22,298 nucleotides of DNA from Christensenellaceae bacterium. Lineage in GTDB: Bacteria; Bacillota; Clostridia; Christensenellales; CAAEEZ01. The translations under genes and the position numbers were made by a program. The stretch spans positions 1 through 22,298 of the forward strand of contig JAHHUG010000013.1 in NCBI GenBank assembly GCA_020024085.1, read 5' to 3'. The notes under the pieces are model-generated. The model did not search any database, was not told where the DNA came from, and was given only the letters and a program-made list of their open reading frames with translations. Of this stretch, positions 1 through 8,119 are shown piece by piece; positions within the stretch are counted from its first letter, which is position 1, and every line of letters starts with the position of its first letter.

Positions 1-41
1 TTTTAACACACTATTACTTATTTCAAATACGCTTAATCGAG

Positions 42-201
42 CTATTTACTTCGTTTGCATTAAGTTACTAACTTTGCATATTATTACATTTTTCCACACT
101 ACTTAATCCATTATTTTACAACATTACCCTTTATTTGATTTAATTGTATATTATTTGATACTTTTATTTATAATGTTATTTCTTGTAAACGAGCTAAATA
201 G
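42..201. repeat. imperfect inverted repeat in the gene-free left end
   Basis: The first 291 bases hold no ORF I would support. An 18-base unit at 42-59 (CTATTTACTTCGTTTGCA) recurs inverted at 184-201 with 15 of 18 matches. A near-consensus plus-strand promoter (TTGACA 207-212, 17-base spacer, TATTTA 230-235) follows, but it points into the 3' end of the peptidase gene and has no visible product. The repeat could be the eroded ends of a small element or chance in AT-rich DNA. Confidence 0.2.
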
Positions 202-237
202 TGTGATTGACAAAATAAGTTTAACATACTATTTATG

Positions 238-278
238 TAAAAAAATTGTAATAATAAAGCACTACCGAAGTAGTGCTT
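238..278 (-). terminator. hairpin terminator of the M28 peptidase gene
   Basis: A perfect 9-bp stem (257-265 with 270-278) is closed on the minus strand by a UUCG tetraloop, 14 bases past the peptidase stop codon. The U-run (complement of 239-245) starts about 11 bases after the stem, so it is a weak-to-moderate intrinsic terminator or an mRNA 3' stabilising hairpin. Confidence 0.6.
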
Positions 279-291
279 ATTAACTAATATA

Positions 292-1515
292 TTAGTTTCC
301 AAATCCTTCTTTATCGAATATTTCTACTGCTTTAAGAGATAAATCCAAACATAGTTTCATTGTATCTGGACGAAGGTTATCAGCTGTATCACGAGTATTG
401 TGATAGTAATTTGCATGTAGTGGGTCTTGTCCTGCAATACATACTGCCTTTACACCATTCTTTGATAAAGCTGCTGCATCAGAAGCACCAAAAGGAACAC
501 CACCTCTTGGAAGTGGGTGACCGATTGCATTAGCTGCCTTTTCAACCAACTTTACACAATCCTCATCGTTTTTTACAAGGTTTGTCATATCTCTTGCATA
601 AATTGTAAGGTAATCCATATCTCTAAGGGTATCAAATACAAGTACTGCTGTTGGCACACTGTCAATCTCCTCTTTATGAGTTTTTGCCCAGTGGTCAGCA
701 CCACGAAGACCTGCCTCCTCTGAACCTGCTGCGAAACAACATACTTCAGTATTTTCTAGTCGAATATTGCTTTCTGCAAGGCATTTAAGTACAGCTACTG
801 CATTAAGTACACCAGTCAAGTTATCGTTTGCACCTGGTACAACTACATCAAAGTTGCATACATAGAATAAACCAATATATGGTATAGCAAAGCAAGCCAT
901 TGTAGCGAACATCCAAGTTTGAGGATTTACTATTGCCATAATACCAATAATAATTGTAGCAATTGCACATAGCAAATCAAGTACAAGTACTGCAACCATT
1001 ACATTTTGTTTAATCTTCATTAAAGTCCATTCGTAAGCACTGTCCACATGTCCATTGAATATAATTCTTCTTTTTACCTCGCCTGTTGGTTCATATTTAC
1101 AATACAAGTTGTGCGAAGTGGTATTCTTCATAAACCTATCTATAAATTTTTTATATATCAAAAATTCAAAAACAGTAATAGTTAAACTTGCAACAGCAAG
1201 CAAAACACCTAATATCGCAGCAACAAGACCTGCTGTTGGACTTGCAAACCATAATGTTTGTAGTAATGCACCTACAATCAACATTACACCGATTATCTTT
1301 GTAAATCCAACTAATGCCTTTGGACACACCTTAAAATCTTCAATTTCGGTTGAATCTGCCCATTTATTATTTTCAATTTCCTTTTGCAACCATAACTCTG
1401 CTTCGTATTCCTCTTTAGAACCTGACTCTCGAGGACCTATCTGCTCGCAAATATGGTGTATAGCATTTACAGAATATTGCACTGCTTCCTGCTTTTTGCC
1501 TTCACTAATTTCCAT
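292..1515 (-). CDS. membrane-anchored M28-family zinc aminopeptidase
   Basis: A 407-residue zinc exopeptidase of family M28. The two-zinc ligand set can be read in order: H156 and D158 (GHVDSA), D231 (GAND), E266/E267 (GSEEAG, catalytic base and ligand), D295 (VFDTL) and H372 (YYHNTRDT). Hydrophobic stretches at about 73-93, 95-120, 172-196 and 202-221 suggest four membrane segments. The last two lie between the HxD ligands and D231, that is, inside the catalytic fold. The start is set by a strong GGAGG six bases before the ATG. It has its own promoter and terminator, so it is a single-gene unit. Family members release N-terminal amino acids from peptides; the substrate here is unknown. The M28 assignment is firm; the topology is an inference from hydrophobicity. 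Confidence 0.85.
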   Translation of the reverse strand: MEISEGKKQEAVQYSVNAIHHICEQIGPRESGSKEEYEAELWLQKEIENNKWADSTEIEDFKVCPKALVGFTKIIGVMLIVGALLQTLWFASPTAGLVAAILGVLLAVASLTITVFEFLIYKKFIDRFMKNTTSHNLYCKYEPTGEVKRRIIFNGHVDSAYEWTLMKIKQNVMVAVLVLDLLCAIATIIIGIMAIVNPQTWMFATMACFAIPYIGLFYVCNFDVVVPGANDNLTGVLNAVAVLKCLAESNIRLENTEVCCFAAGSEEAGLRGADHWAKTHKEEIDSVPTAVLVFDTLRDMDYLTIYARDMTNLVKNDEDCVKLVEKAANAIGHPLPRGGVPFGASDAAALSKNGVKAVCIAGQDPLHANYYHNTRDTADNLRPDTMKLCLDLSLKAVEIFDKEGFGN

Positions 1516-1526
1516 TATATGCCTCC

Positions 1527-1572
1527 TACAATTATATAATTGTATTATATACTTTAAATTTACTAATGTATA
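1527..1572 (-). promoter_or_regulatory. promoter with palindromic operator for the M28 peptidase
   Basis: On the minus strand a -10 TATAAT (1544-1549) lies 17 bases from TATACA (1567-1572). A perfect 18-bp palindrome, TACAATTATATAATTGTA (1527-1544), starts at the -10 and covers the expected transcription start, ending at the ribosome binding site. That is where a dimeric repressor would sit. AT-rich palindromes also arise by chance. Confidence 0.4.
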
Positions 1573-1696
1573 GACAATTGCTCCATTTTAACTTAATTAA
1601 TTAAATTTTTAACAAATAATTTTTAATAAAGTCCTAATTATACTAAATTAATCTTATTTTTGCAAACAAAACGATTAATTCTGCTTTTAATACATT

Positions 1697-1723
1697 AAAA
1701 AAAGGCTCTAGTAAACTAAAGCC
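1697..1723 (-). terminator. terminator of the glucuronide operon
   Basis: On the minus strand an 8-bp stem (1716-1723 with 1704-1711, one G.U pair) with a four-base loop is followed directly by seven U (complement of 1697-1703). It lies 67 bases past the transporter stop codon and closes the seven-gene operon. Confidence 0.85.
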
Positions 1724-1748
1724 CTAATTTGTTTTATTTATGATTAAT

Positions 1749-1772
1749 AAAGATTGTTATCTTGCAATCTTT
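1749..1772. terminator. second hairpin after the transporter gene
   Basis: Perfect 8-bp inverted repeat AAAGATTG / CAATCTTT with an eight-base loop, between the transporter stop codon and the stronger hairpin at 1697-1723. There is no U-run on the minus strand, so it probably protects the mRNA 3' end or pauses transcription rather than terminating alone. Confidence 0.4.
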
Positions 1773-1790
1773 TTACTAGCAATCAAACTA

Positions 1791-3407
1791 CTATTTAGTA
1801 GAATTTTCGCCAGAGTTGTCATCTTCATCTGTTTCTACATTCTCGATAGTACCATTCGCTTTATCAATCTTTTTTTGTTCCTCTATGCTTTCTTTAATTA
1901 TTTCTTCAGCACCAAGGCTCATATCTTGATTTGCGATAGTTTGGTTAGAAACTTCGTTTTCATAATTACTTTGGTTTTCCTCATCAAACATATCCTTGTG
2001 AAGATTGTGCAAATATTCTAAATTTTCTGCTACTTGCTTTTTGTTTAATTTATACATAAACAACATTATAAATAATATTAGCACAAAACCAATAAGTTGG
2101 AACAATATTGATAATCTAAGAATACCATTAGATGCCTCGGCAGTACTTGAAGCAACCATATCGTTAGGATTATATCCAACAGCACCTAGACATAGTGGGA
2201 TAAGTCCAAGACCTACACCTTGAGCAACCTTACGAACAAATGAATAGGTTGCATATACAGTACCTTCTTCACGATTTCCAGTATTAATTTCCTGTTGGTC
2301 AACACAATCTGCTACCATTGACCAAGTTGCAAGAGTAAATGCACCACCACCATACATAGCGACAGCTGTCAAAATTGTAAATATCCAAGCACCTGTTCTA
2401 TTTCGCTCAAAAGGAATAAATAGCATTATAAATAATACCACTATTGCAAGCAAGCAAGGCCAAGCACTAATTTCCTTTTTGCCAAACTTAACAGAAAGTT
2501 TGCCCATAAATGGAATAAGTGTAATCATTGGTAGCATTGTAATAATTGTTGCAATAGACAACATTTTTGCTTCCTTGAAATATGTTTGGAACACTATTGG
2601 CATTGTAGCAGAATAAGTCAATATAAACACAATTTGTACAAATGATGCAAGGCTAAGTGCTAGCACTGGCTTATTGTGAAAAAATGCTTTAACAGTTTCT
2701 TTGTAGCTAAATTTCTCCTTTGGTTTATGAACAACAATCCTTTCTGTTGTTAAAAAGTATGTCAACATAAAACCGATAATTCCAACAATTCCACAAACTA
2801 CTGCAATCCATACAAATGGTTCTGGCTTAAAAATTTGAACTTCCTTTTCAATTCCTTGCTCAATAACGATTTTTTTATCGTATGCAAGTTGTGGAATAAC
2901 TACCATAATCGGCAACATCGCAATACCTGCACCAATACTACGAAGCGAAGACAAGTTTGTTCGTTGTTCTTGATTATCGGTAAGTGCTGCATTAAGTGAA
3001 CCGTATGGAACATTTACAGCAGTGTAAGCAATAGACCACAACATATACATTATCAAAATATATGCGAATTTGCCACCGTGACTAAATGTACGAATATCAA
3101 CAAATAGTAGTGCCGTTGAAATTGCTACTGCAAAAGAACTCCAGAATATCCAAGGCCTAAATTTACCATTTTTGCTAGGCTTCCTTGCATCAACCATTGC
3201 ACCAATAATTGGGTCATTGATTGCATCAAACACCTTTGCAATAATTACAATAATCGTCCAATCAACAAGCGACAGTCCCATACCTTGAGTTACAAACAGC
3301 ATAAGATATGTGCCAATAAGTTGGAAACTCATATTGCAACCAAAATCGCCCATCATATAGCCGAACTTATCTCTTGCACCAAAAGGTCGATTTTTAATAT
3401 CTCTCAT
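1791..3407 (-). CDS. GPH-family glycoside/glucuronide:cation symporter
   Basis: A 538-residue major-facilitator protein of the glycoside-pentoside-hexuronide (MelB/GusB-like) family. The N-terminus has the family pattern, with an acidic residue in the first helix (D21 in GDFG) and the DAINDP motif (D61, D65) followed by KFRPW. About twelve hydrophobic helices run to about residue 455. The last gene of the uronate operon, it lies 29 bases after the glycosidase, which has no signal peptide, so it most likely imports intact beta-glucuronides with Na+ or H+. The ribosome binding site is AAAAAGGGGA. The odd part is a hydrophilic C-terminal tail of about 80 residues, rich in Glu, Asn and Asp, longer than usual in this family. 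Fold certain; substrate inferred from context. Confidence 0.85.
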   Translation of the reverse strand: MRDIKNRPFGARDKFGYMMGDFGCNMSFQLIGTYLMLFVTQGMGLSLVDWTIIVIIAKVFDAINDPIIGAMVDARKPSKNGKFRPWIFWSSFAVAISTALLFVDIRTFSHGGKFAYILIMYMLWSIAYTAVNVPYGSLNAALTDNQEQRTNLSSLRSIGAGIAMLPIMVVIPQLAYDKKIVIEQGIEKEVQIFKPEPFVWIAVVCGIVGIIGFMLTYFLTTERIVVHKPKEKFSYKETVKAFFHNKPVLALSLASFVQIVFILTYSATMPIVFQTYFKEAKMLSIATIITMLPMITLIPFMGKLSVKFGKKEISAWPCLLAIVVLFIMLFIPFERNRTGAWIFTILTAVAMYGGGAFTLATWSMVADCVDQQEINTGNREEGTVYATYSFVRKVAQGVGLGLIPLCLGAVGYNPNDMVASSTAEASNGILRLSILFQLIGFVLILFIMLFMYKLNKKQVAENLEYLHNLHKDMFDEENQSNYENEVSNQTIANQDMSLGAEEIIKESIEEQKKIDKANGTIENVETDEDDNSGENSTK

Positions 3408-3436
3408 AATTTTCTAATCCCCTTTTTCTCGTATAA

Positions 3437-5680
3437 TTATCTATCTATCTTATTTAGCTCATCATTAACCTGCTTTAGAACCTCAATTGGTAGTTTATCT
3501 CCTGCCATACCTGCAAGCCTTTCGATAGTCATATTCCCAAATAACTTGAAAGTTTGCTTGGTTATTTTGATAGGTAACTCCTGTCCTTTTTTTGCAAGCT
3601 CCTGTTTTGCCATTTCCACCATACTGAATACAAGTTGTTCTCCCTCTGGGTTTGCCATAATGGTAGATAGTTTGTCCTTGATTGATAATTTACCCTCTGG
3701 ATAACTAAACTCAATCTTGTTGCCATCTTTATCAAACCAATTAGAAACCGTGCTTTCCTCTTGCTTTAGGATATACTCTTCCTTTGGTTTTCTTACTCTA
3801 TGAACAACCAATACATCTTTTAGCGAACCACTTACTGCAATAATCTCGTTTTTAAAAAATGCACGAAGTGGAACATCAAATTCAAACACATATTTACCCT
3901 TCTTTGTTTCTAGTGGATTACCATTTACAATAAGAGTAATTTCTGGCTGATTTGAATAAACCTTAACTTTAGTTACCTTTTCTGCACGATAAACATACCT
4001 TTTTGATGCTATATGCACAAATGGTTCGGTTGACCAATGTGCTTTGTAAATATAAAAGCTATCCTTTTTGGTCTTTCTATCATAGGTAACTAACCCCTTG
4101 TTATTTCTGCCTTGAACACCACCCTCGTTTCTTTGGTCTACACCAAAATCAAACATATTCCATACATAAGTACACCATAAATATGGGTGTGTATCAAAAA
4201 TTTCTAACATCTTTTCGTGGTAGTATGATTGATACTCCTCGGTGTAATCTCCTTGAGTTGGGTTAGATGTATGCCAAGTTAAAATAGCCTCGCAACCATA
4301 CTCTGATAAACCAATCGGCTTATTAGGATATTGCTTTCTAAAGTCATCAAGCCACTCTGCATTACCCTCAACAGAACCTACATACCAACCAAAATAATGA
4401 TTGTATGCCATTACATCACTGATATTTAATAGTTCACTTGATGTGTCTAGCATTGTAACATTCGCCATTGTGGTAAGTCTTGTTTTATCAAGAGATTTAA
4501 CAAGCTCATTAAGCTCCTTATGCACTCCTACAAGCTCATCGTGTTCGCCGGTAATAGTAATTTCATTACTAAGTCCCCAAAACATAATTGATGGGTGGTT
4601 GTAATTTTGTACAATAAGTTCCATCATTTGAAGTTTTACATTATCGTTGCCCTTTGGTAGATACTCCGAAATAAACGGGATTTCTGCCCAAACAACCATA
4701 CCATTTCTGTCGCACAAATCATAGAAATATTTGTTGTGTTGGTAGTGGGCAAGTCTAATAGAGTTTGCACCAACTTCCTTGATAAGTTGCATATCCTCAT
4801 CGTGTTCACTTTTTGTGATAGCCCAACCCATATCCAACCTATCTTGATGGCGAGATACACCACGAAGTGGATATCTACGATTGTTTAAGATAAAGCCATC
4901 TTTATCAACACTAAAACTTCTTATACCAAAATCAATATCTCTCCTATCAATTTCCTTGTTGTTTTCAACAAGCATAACTTGTGCAGTATACATATTAGGG
5001 TCATTTAGTCCGTCCCATAATTTTGGGCTATGAATACTAAAATGAACCACTTCCCCTGCATCTACAAGTTCACTTGCGATAAGTTCATCGCAAAAGGTGA
5101 TAACCACTCTTTCTTTTAGTCCTGGTTTACAATTTGTGATAAAACTTCTTACCTCAACATCTGCAACAGAACCATTAATTGTAGGAGTAACCATTACACC
5201 CTCGCCACCATAATAATCAAGGTCGAACCTTGACTTTGAAACCTCAATCAAATAGCAATCACGGTATATTCCACCATAGAAAGTGAAGTCTGCCATTTGT
5301 GGATAAATATAGTCGTTTGGGCTGTTATCTGCAATAACTATTATCTCGTTTTTACCATTTACAAGTAGGTTAGTCGCATTACCTCTAAACAAGGCAAAAC
5401 CACCCTCGTGATGCATCAATTTTTTGCCATTAACATATACATCACAAATAGAATTTACTGCCTCAAACTCGATATAATAATCCTTATCTTCAAGTTTTTC
5501 GATATTCAAAGTTTTGATATATGTTGTTGCACCACGATAATAGTCGCAACCACCATCTTGACCATCTAAATTGTTCCAAGTATGTGGAATATTTACCGTT
5601 TCGCACTCCCCACCTATTTTGTCAATAGAAGGACAATTTTTGTAAAATTTCCAATCCTCATTGATACATATTTTTCTCAT
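3437..5680 (-). CDS. GH2 glycosidase, probable cytoplasmic beta-glucuronidase
   Basis: A 747-residue glycoside hydrolase family 2 enzyme with no signal peptide. It has an N-terminal sugar-binding jelly roll (about 1-180), an immunoglobulin-like domain (about 180-260) and a TIM barrel (about 260-550). The acid/base is E373 in GLSNE and the nucleophile E460 in GLSEYG. An N-x-K-G element at 526-529 (NNKG) matches the motif by which bacterial beta-glucuronidases hold the glucuronate carboxylate, but related beta-galactosidases have similar N-D-K-G sequences, so the motif alone does not decide. Its place among glucuronate genes favours beta-glucuronidase. The last 80 residues (about 665-747) form an extra helical segment of unknown role. 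GAGGTGA gives the start; the gap to the KDG kinase gene is 16 bases. Beta-galactosidase is the main alternative. Confidence 0.85.
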   Translation of the reverse strand: MRKICINEDWKFYKNCPSIDKIGGECETVNIPHTWNNLDGQDGGCDYYRGATTYIKTLNIEKLEDKDYYIEFEAVNSICDVYVNGKKLMHHEGGFALFRGNATNLLVNGKNEIIVIADNSPNDYIYPQMADFTFYGGIYRDCYLIEVSKSRFDLDYYGGEGVMVTPTINGSVADVEVRSFITNCKPGLKERVVITFCDELIASELVDAGEVVHFSIHSPKLWDGLNDPNMYTAQVMLVENNKEIDRRDIDFGIRSFSVDKDGFILNNRRYPLRGVSRHQDRLDMGWAITKSEHDEDMQLIKEVGANSIRLAHYQHNKYFYDLCDRNGMVVWAEIPFISEYLPKGNDNVKLQMMELIVQNYNHPSIMFWGLSNEITITGEHDELVGVHKELNELVKSLDKTRLTTMANVTMLDTSSELLNISDVMAYNHYFGWYVGSVEGNAEWLDDFRKQYPNKPIGLSEYGCEAILTWHTSNPTQGDYTEEYQSYYHEKMLEIFDTHPYLWCTYVWNMFDFGVDQRNEGGVQGRNNKGLVTYDRKTKKDSFYIYKAHWSTEPFVHIASKRYVYRAEKVTKVKVYSNQPEITLIVNGNPLETKKGKYVFEFDVPLRAFFKNEIIAVSGSLKDVLVVHRVRKPKEEYILKQEESTVSNWFDKDGNKIEFSYPEGKLSIKDKLSTIMANPEGEQLVFSMVEMAKQELAKKGQELPIKITKQTFKLFGNMTIERLAGMAGDKLPIEVLKQVNDELNKIDR

Positions 5681-5696
5681 AATTCACCTCAAGCCC

Positions 5697-6656
5697 TTAT
5701 TTATTGATAAGAGCCAACACTTCTTCTTTTGAAACCATATTCATATCTCCCTCAATAGTGTGCTTTAGTGCACCAGCAGCAGTTGCAAACTCTACTGCTT
5801 GTTGAGGTTCGTAGTTATTTACAAGTGAGTACACAAGACCTGCCGAATAGCTATCTCCTGCACCTATTCTATCAATCATTCTAATGTCGTATTTTTTAGA
5901 ATAATATACATAATCTTCGGTATACAATACACCTTGCCAATGGTTATCGTGAGAATAACAATACTCTACAAGAATAGTTGACACATATTTGCAACCATAC
6001 ATTTTGATAACTTTATTTGCAAGTTCATCAACTGGAATACCCTTGATTCCACAAGCTGTTTCAAGCTCATCAATACTACCTATACAAACATCTACATAAG
6101 GCAACATTTTTTGGATAGCTCGTTGATAATCCTTTTCGTTCCACAAACTACTACGATAATTTAGGTCGCAAGAAACGGTAAGTCCCATTTTTTTAGCAAC
6201 CTTAACAGCCTCAACTGAAATATCCAAACAGCTATTAGAAAGTGCTGGGGTAATACCCGAAATATGAAACCAATCTGCACCACTAAATATTTTTTTCCAA
6301 TCAAATTCACTTGTTTTAGCCTCTGCAATAGATGAGCCTTTTCTATCGTAAATTATTTTTGTTGGACGAAGTGATGCACCTTTTTCAATAAAATATAAAC
6401 CTAGTCTATTACCACCTCTTACAATATTATCGGTATTTACATTAAAAGACTTTAGTTTTGATATGCAAGCATCAGCAATGTCATTTACGGGCAGTTTTGT
6501 TACAAATTCAGCATCAGTACCATAATTTGCAACCGAAACTGCTACATTCGCCTCTCCTCCACCAAAGGTTGCCTCAAACCTTGGCTCTTGCATAAATCTA
6601 AGGTACCTTTCTGGTTGTAACCTTAGCATAACCTCTCCAAATGTTACTACTTTCAT
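5697..6656 (-). CDS. kdgK: 2-keto-3-deoxygluconate kinase (PfkB family)
   Basis: A 319-residue PfkB/ribokinase-family sugar kinase that phosphorylates 2-keto-3-deoxygluconate to KDPG with ATP. Visible are the N-terminal FGEVMLRLQP strand, the substrate-loop GGGEANVA (32-39) and the C-terminal signature DRIGAGDSYSAG with catalytic base D268. Length is normal for KdgK. The ATG overlaps the aldolase stop codon (TAATG), and AGGAGGG lies inside the end of the aldolase gene, so translation of the two is coupled. Ribokinase or fructokinase activity cannot be excluded from the fold, but the flanking KDPG aldolase and mannonate dehydratase make KDG the clear substrate. Confidence 0.9.
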   Translation of the reverse strand: MKVVTFGEVMLRLQPERYLRFMQEPRFEATFGGGEANVAVSVANYGTDAEFVTKLPVNDIADACISKLKSFNVNTDNIVRGGNRLGLYFIEKGASLRPTKIIYDRKGSSIAEAKTSEFDWKKIFSGADWFHISGITPALSNSCLDISVEAVKVAKKMGLTVSCDLNYRSSLWNEKDYQRAIQKMLPYVDVCIGSIDELETACGIKGIPVDELANKVIKMYGCKYVSTILVEYCYSHDNHWQGVLYTEDYVYYSKKYDIRMIDRIGAGDSYSAGLVYSLVNNYEPQQAVEFATAAGALKHTIEGDMNMVSKEEVLALINK

Positions 6657-7267
6657 TAACCCTCCTGTTTCGCAAGTTCCACTGCCTTACGGGAAATACT
6701 TGCTATGTTTTCAATTCCTTCCCTAAACATAAAACTACCACCGATAGCCTTTACACAAGGTAAAGCAAGATACTCGGTCATATTGTTTTCATCAATGCCA
6801 CCTGTTGGTAAAAACTTGATATCAGGGAAAACACTTGAAATTGCTTTAAGTGCATTAACTCCACCATACACGCTAGCTGGAAAGAATTTAAGTACTGATA
6901 ATCCAAGTTCTTTTGCTAGGATTACCTCGGTTGGTGTAGCAACACCTGGTATATATGGAATTTCTCTTTCCACACATACCTTATATGCACCATAGCTAAA
7001 GCCTGGTGAAACAATAAATTTTGCACCACACTCAATAGCCTTTTTACATTGCTCACGATTGATAACAGTGCCAGCACCAATAATCATATTTGGCATTTTA
7101 TTGCAAGCTAGCCTGATTGCCTCCCCTGCTGAACTTGTCCTAAAGGTAATTTCTGCAACCTTTATTCCACCATCATACAAGCCATTTAATATAGGCAAAG
7201 TGTCCTCAATATTTTTGATTACCACAACCGGCACTATTTTGTTATTATCTAAAAAACTGAATTCCAT
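6656..7267 (-). CDS. eda: KDPG/KHG aldolase
   Basis: A 203-residue class I aldolase that splits 2-keto-3-deoxy-6-phosphogluconate into pyruvate and glyceraldehyde-3-phosphate, the last step of the pathway. The Schiff-base lysine is K127 in LKFFPA. E39 and R43 (AEITFRT) match the catalytic Glu and the phosphate-binding Arg, and the GAGTV, SPG, GVATP and PTGGI strands of the barrel are all present. I start at the ATG at 7267: an in-frame upstream ATG at 7339 lies deep inside the preceding reductase gene and would add 24 residues unlike any aldolase. The start is one base from the reductase stop, with a weak GGTG-type ribosome binding site, suggesting coupled translation. Confidence 0.92.
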   Translation of the reverse strand: MEFSFLDNNKIVPVVVIKNIEDTLPILNGLYDGGIKVAEITFRTSSAGEAIRLACNKMPNMIIGAGTVINREQCKKAIECGAKFIVSPGFSYGAYKVCVEREIPYIPGVATPTEVILAKELGLSVLKFFPASVYGGVNALKAISSVFPDIKFLPTGGIDENNMTEYLALPCVKAIGGSFMFREGIENIASISRKAVELAKQEG

Positions 7268-7268
7268 A

Positions 7269-8111
7269 TTACACACCACTATATGCATTAAAGCCACCAT
7301 CAATCGCAAGTACAACACCTGTAATAAATGATGCCTCATCTTCGCTAATCAATAATTTTGTTGCACCCATAATCTCGCTAACCTCACCAAATCTACCCAT
7401 TGGAGTAGCATTAAGTATCTTATTAGTACGAGGAGTTGGGTTGCCCGATTTATCAAACAATAGTTCCCTATTTTGATTTGTTACAAAAAAGCCAGGAGCT
7501 ATTGCATTAACCCTTATTCCTACCTTTGCAAAATGTACTGCAAGCCACATTGTAAAGTTTGAAATACCTGCTTTTGCTGCACTATATGCTGGGATTTTGG
7601 TAAGTGGAGTAAAGGCATTCATTGAAGAAATATTTAATATTGAACAACCTTTTCTACCAATCATATCCTTTGCAAAAACTTGGGTAGGTAAAAATGTACC
7701 CAAAAAGTTTAGGTCAAATACAAACTTTACACCACTTTCATCAAGTGCAAAGAAATCTTTAATGTCCATATCCTCGTAGCTACAAAACTCGTTATCGGTA
7801 GTAGCCTTTGGATTGTTTCCACCTGCTCCATTAATTAGTATATCTGTTTTGCCAAAATCTTTCAAAATTTCTTCATGGCAAGCAATTATACTCTCTTTTT
7901 CAAGCACATTACACTTATATGCTTTTGCAGTACCACCTAAAGCAACAATCTTACCTGCAATTTTATCCCCTGCCTCTAAATTAAGGTCTAATAGTGCAAT
8001 CTTTGCACCAGAACAAGCAAGTTCCTCTGCTATTCCTCCACAAATAACTCCACCTGCACCTGTAATTGTTACTACCTTACCCGACAAATCTATATCAAAT
8101 TTTCTATTCAT
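7269..8111 (-). CDS. SDR-type D-fructuronate reductase (mannonate oxidoreductase)
   Basis: A 280-residue short-chain dehydrogenase. Motifs: the nucleotide-binding TGAGGVICGG (17-26), NGAGG (94-98), a catalytic serine in ISSMN (S162/S163) and YSAAK with Y176 and K180. Similar proteins in Bacillota (the YjmF type) replace the unrelated UxuB enzyme and reduce D-fructuronate to D-mannonate with NAD(P)H. The position between mannonate dehydratase and KDPG aldolase supports that reaction. I start at ATG 8111; the in-frame GTG at 8117 is part of the ribosome binding site GAGGTG. That site overlaps the uxuA stop codon, so the genes are tightly coupled. The SDR family is certain, the substrate is from context; a gluconate 5-dehydrogenase-like role is the alternative. 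Confidence 0.85.
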   Translation of the reverse strand: MNRKFDIDLSGKVVTITGAGGVICGGIAEELACSGAKIALLDLNLEAGDKIAGKIVALGGTAKAYKCNVLEKESIIACHEEILKDFGKTDILINGAGGNNPKATTDNEFCSYEDMDIKDFFALDESGVKFVFDLNFLGTFLPTQVFAKDMIGRKGCSILNISSMNAFTPLTKIPAYSAAKAGISNFTMWLAVHFAKVGIRVNAIAPGFFVTNQNRELLFDKSGNPTPRTNKILNATPMGRFGEVSEIMGATKLLISEDEASFITGVVLAIDGGFNAYSGV

Positions 8112-8119
8112 ATTCACCT

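Noticed and set aside
207..235. TTGACA-17-TATTTA promoter on the plus strand
   Set aside because: Good match, but it points into the antisense of the peptidase terminator and gene with no plausible product; kept only as a note.
1055..1573. 172-codon plus-strand ORF
   Set aside because: Antisense shadow of the M28 peptidase gene, which has full catalytic motifs and a ribosome binding site.
7268..7339. Longer N-terminus for the KDPG aldolase
   Set aside because: The extra 24 codons lie within the reductase gene and have no resemblance to the aldolase family. The ATG at 7267 matches the family start.
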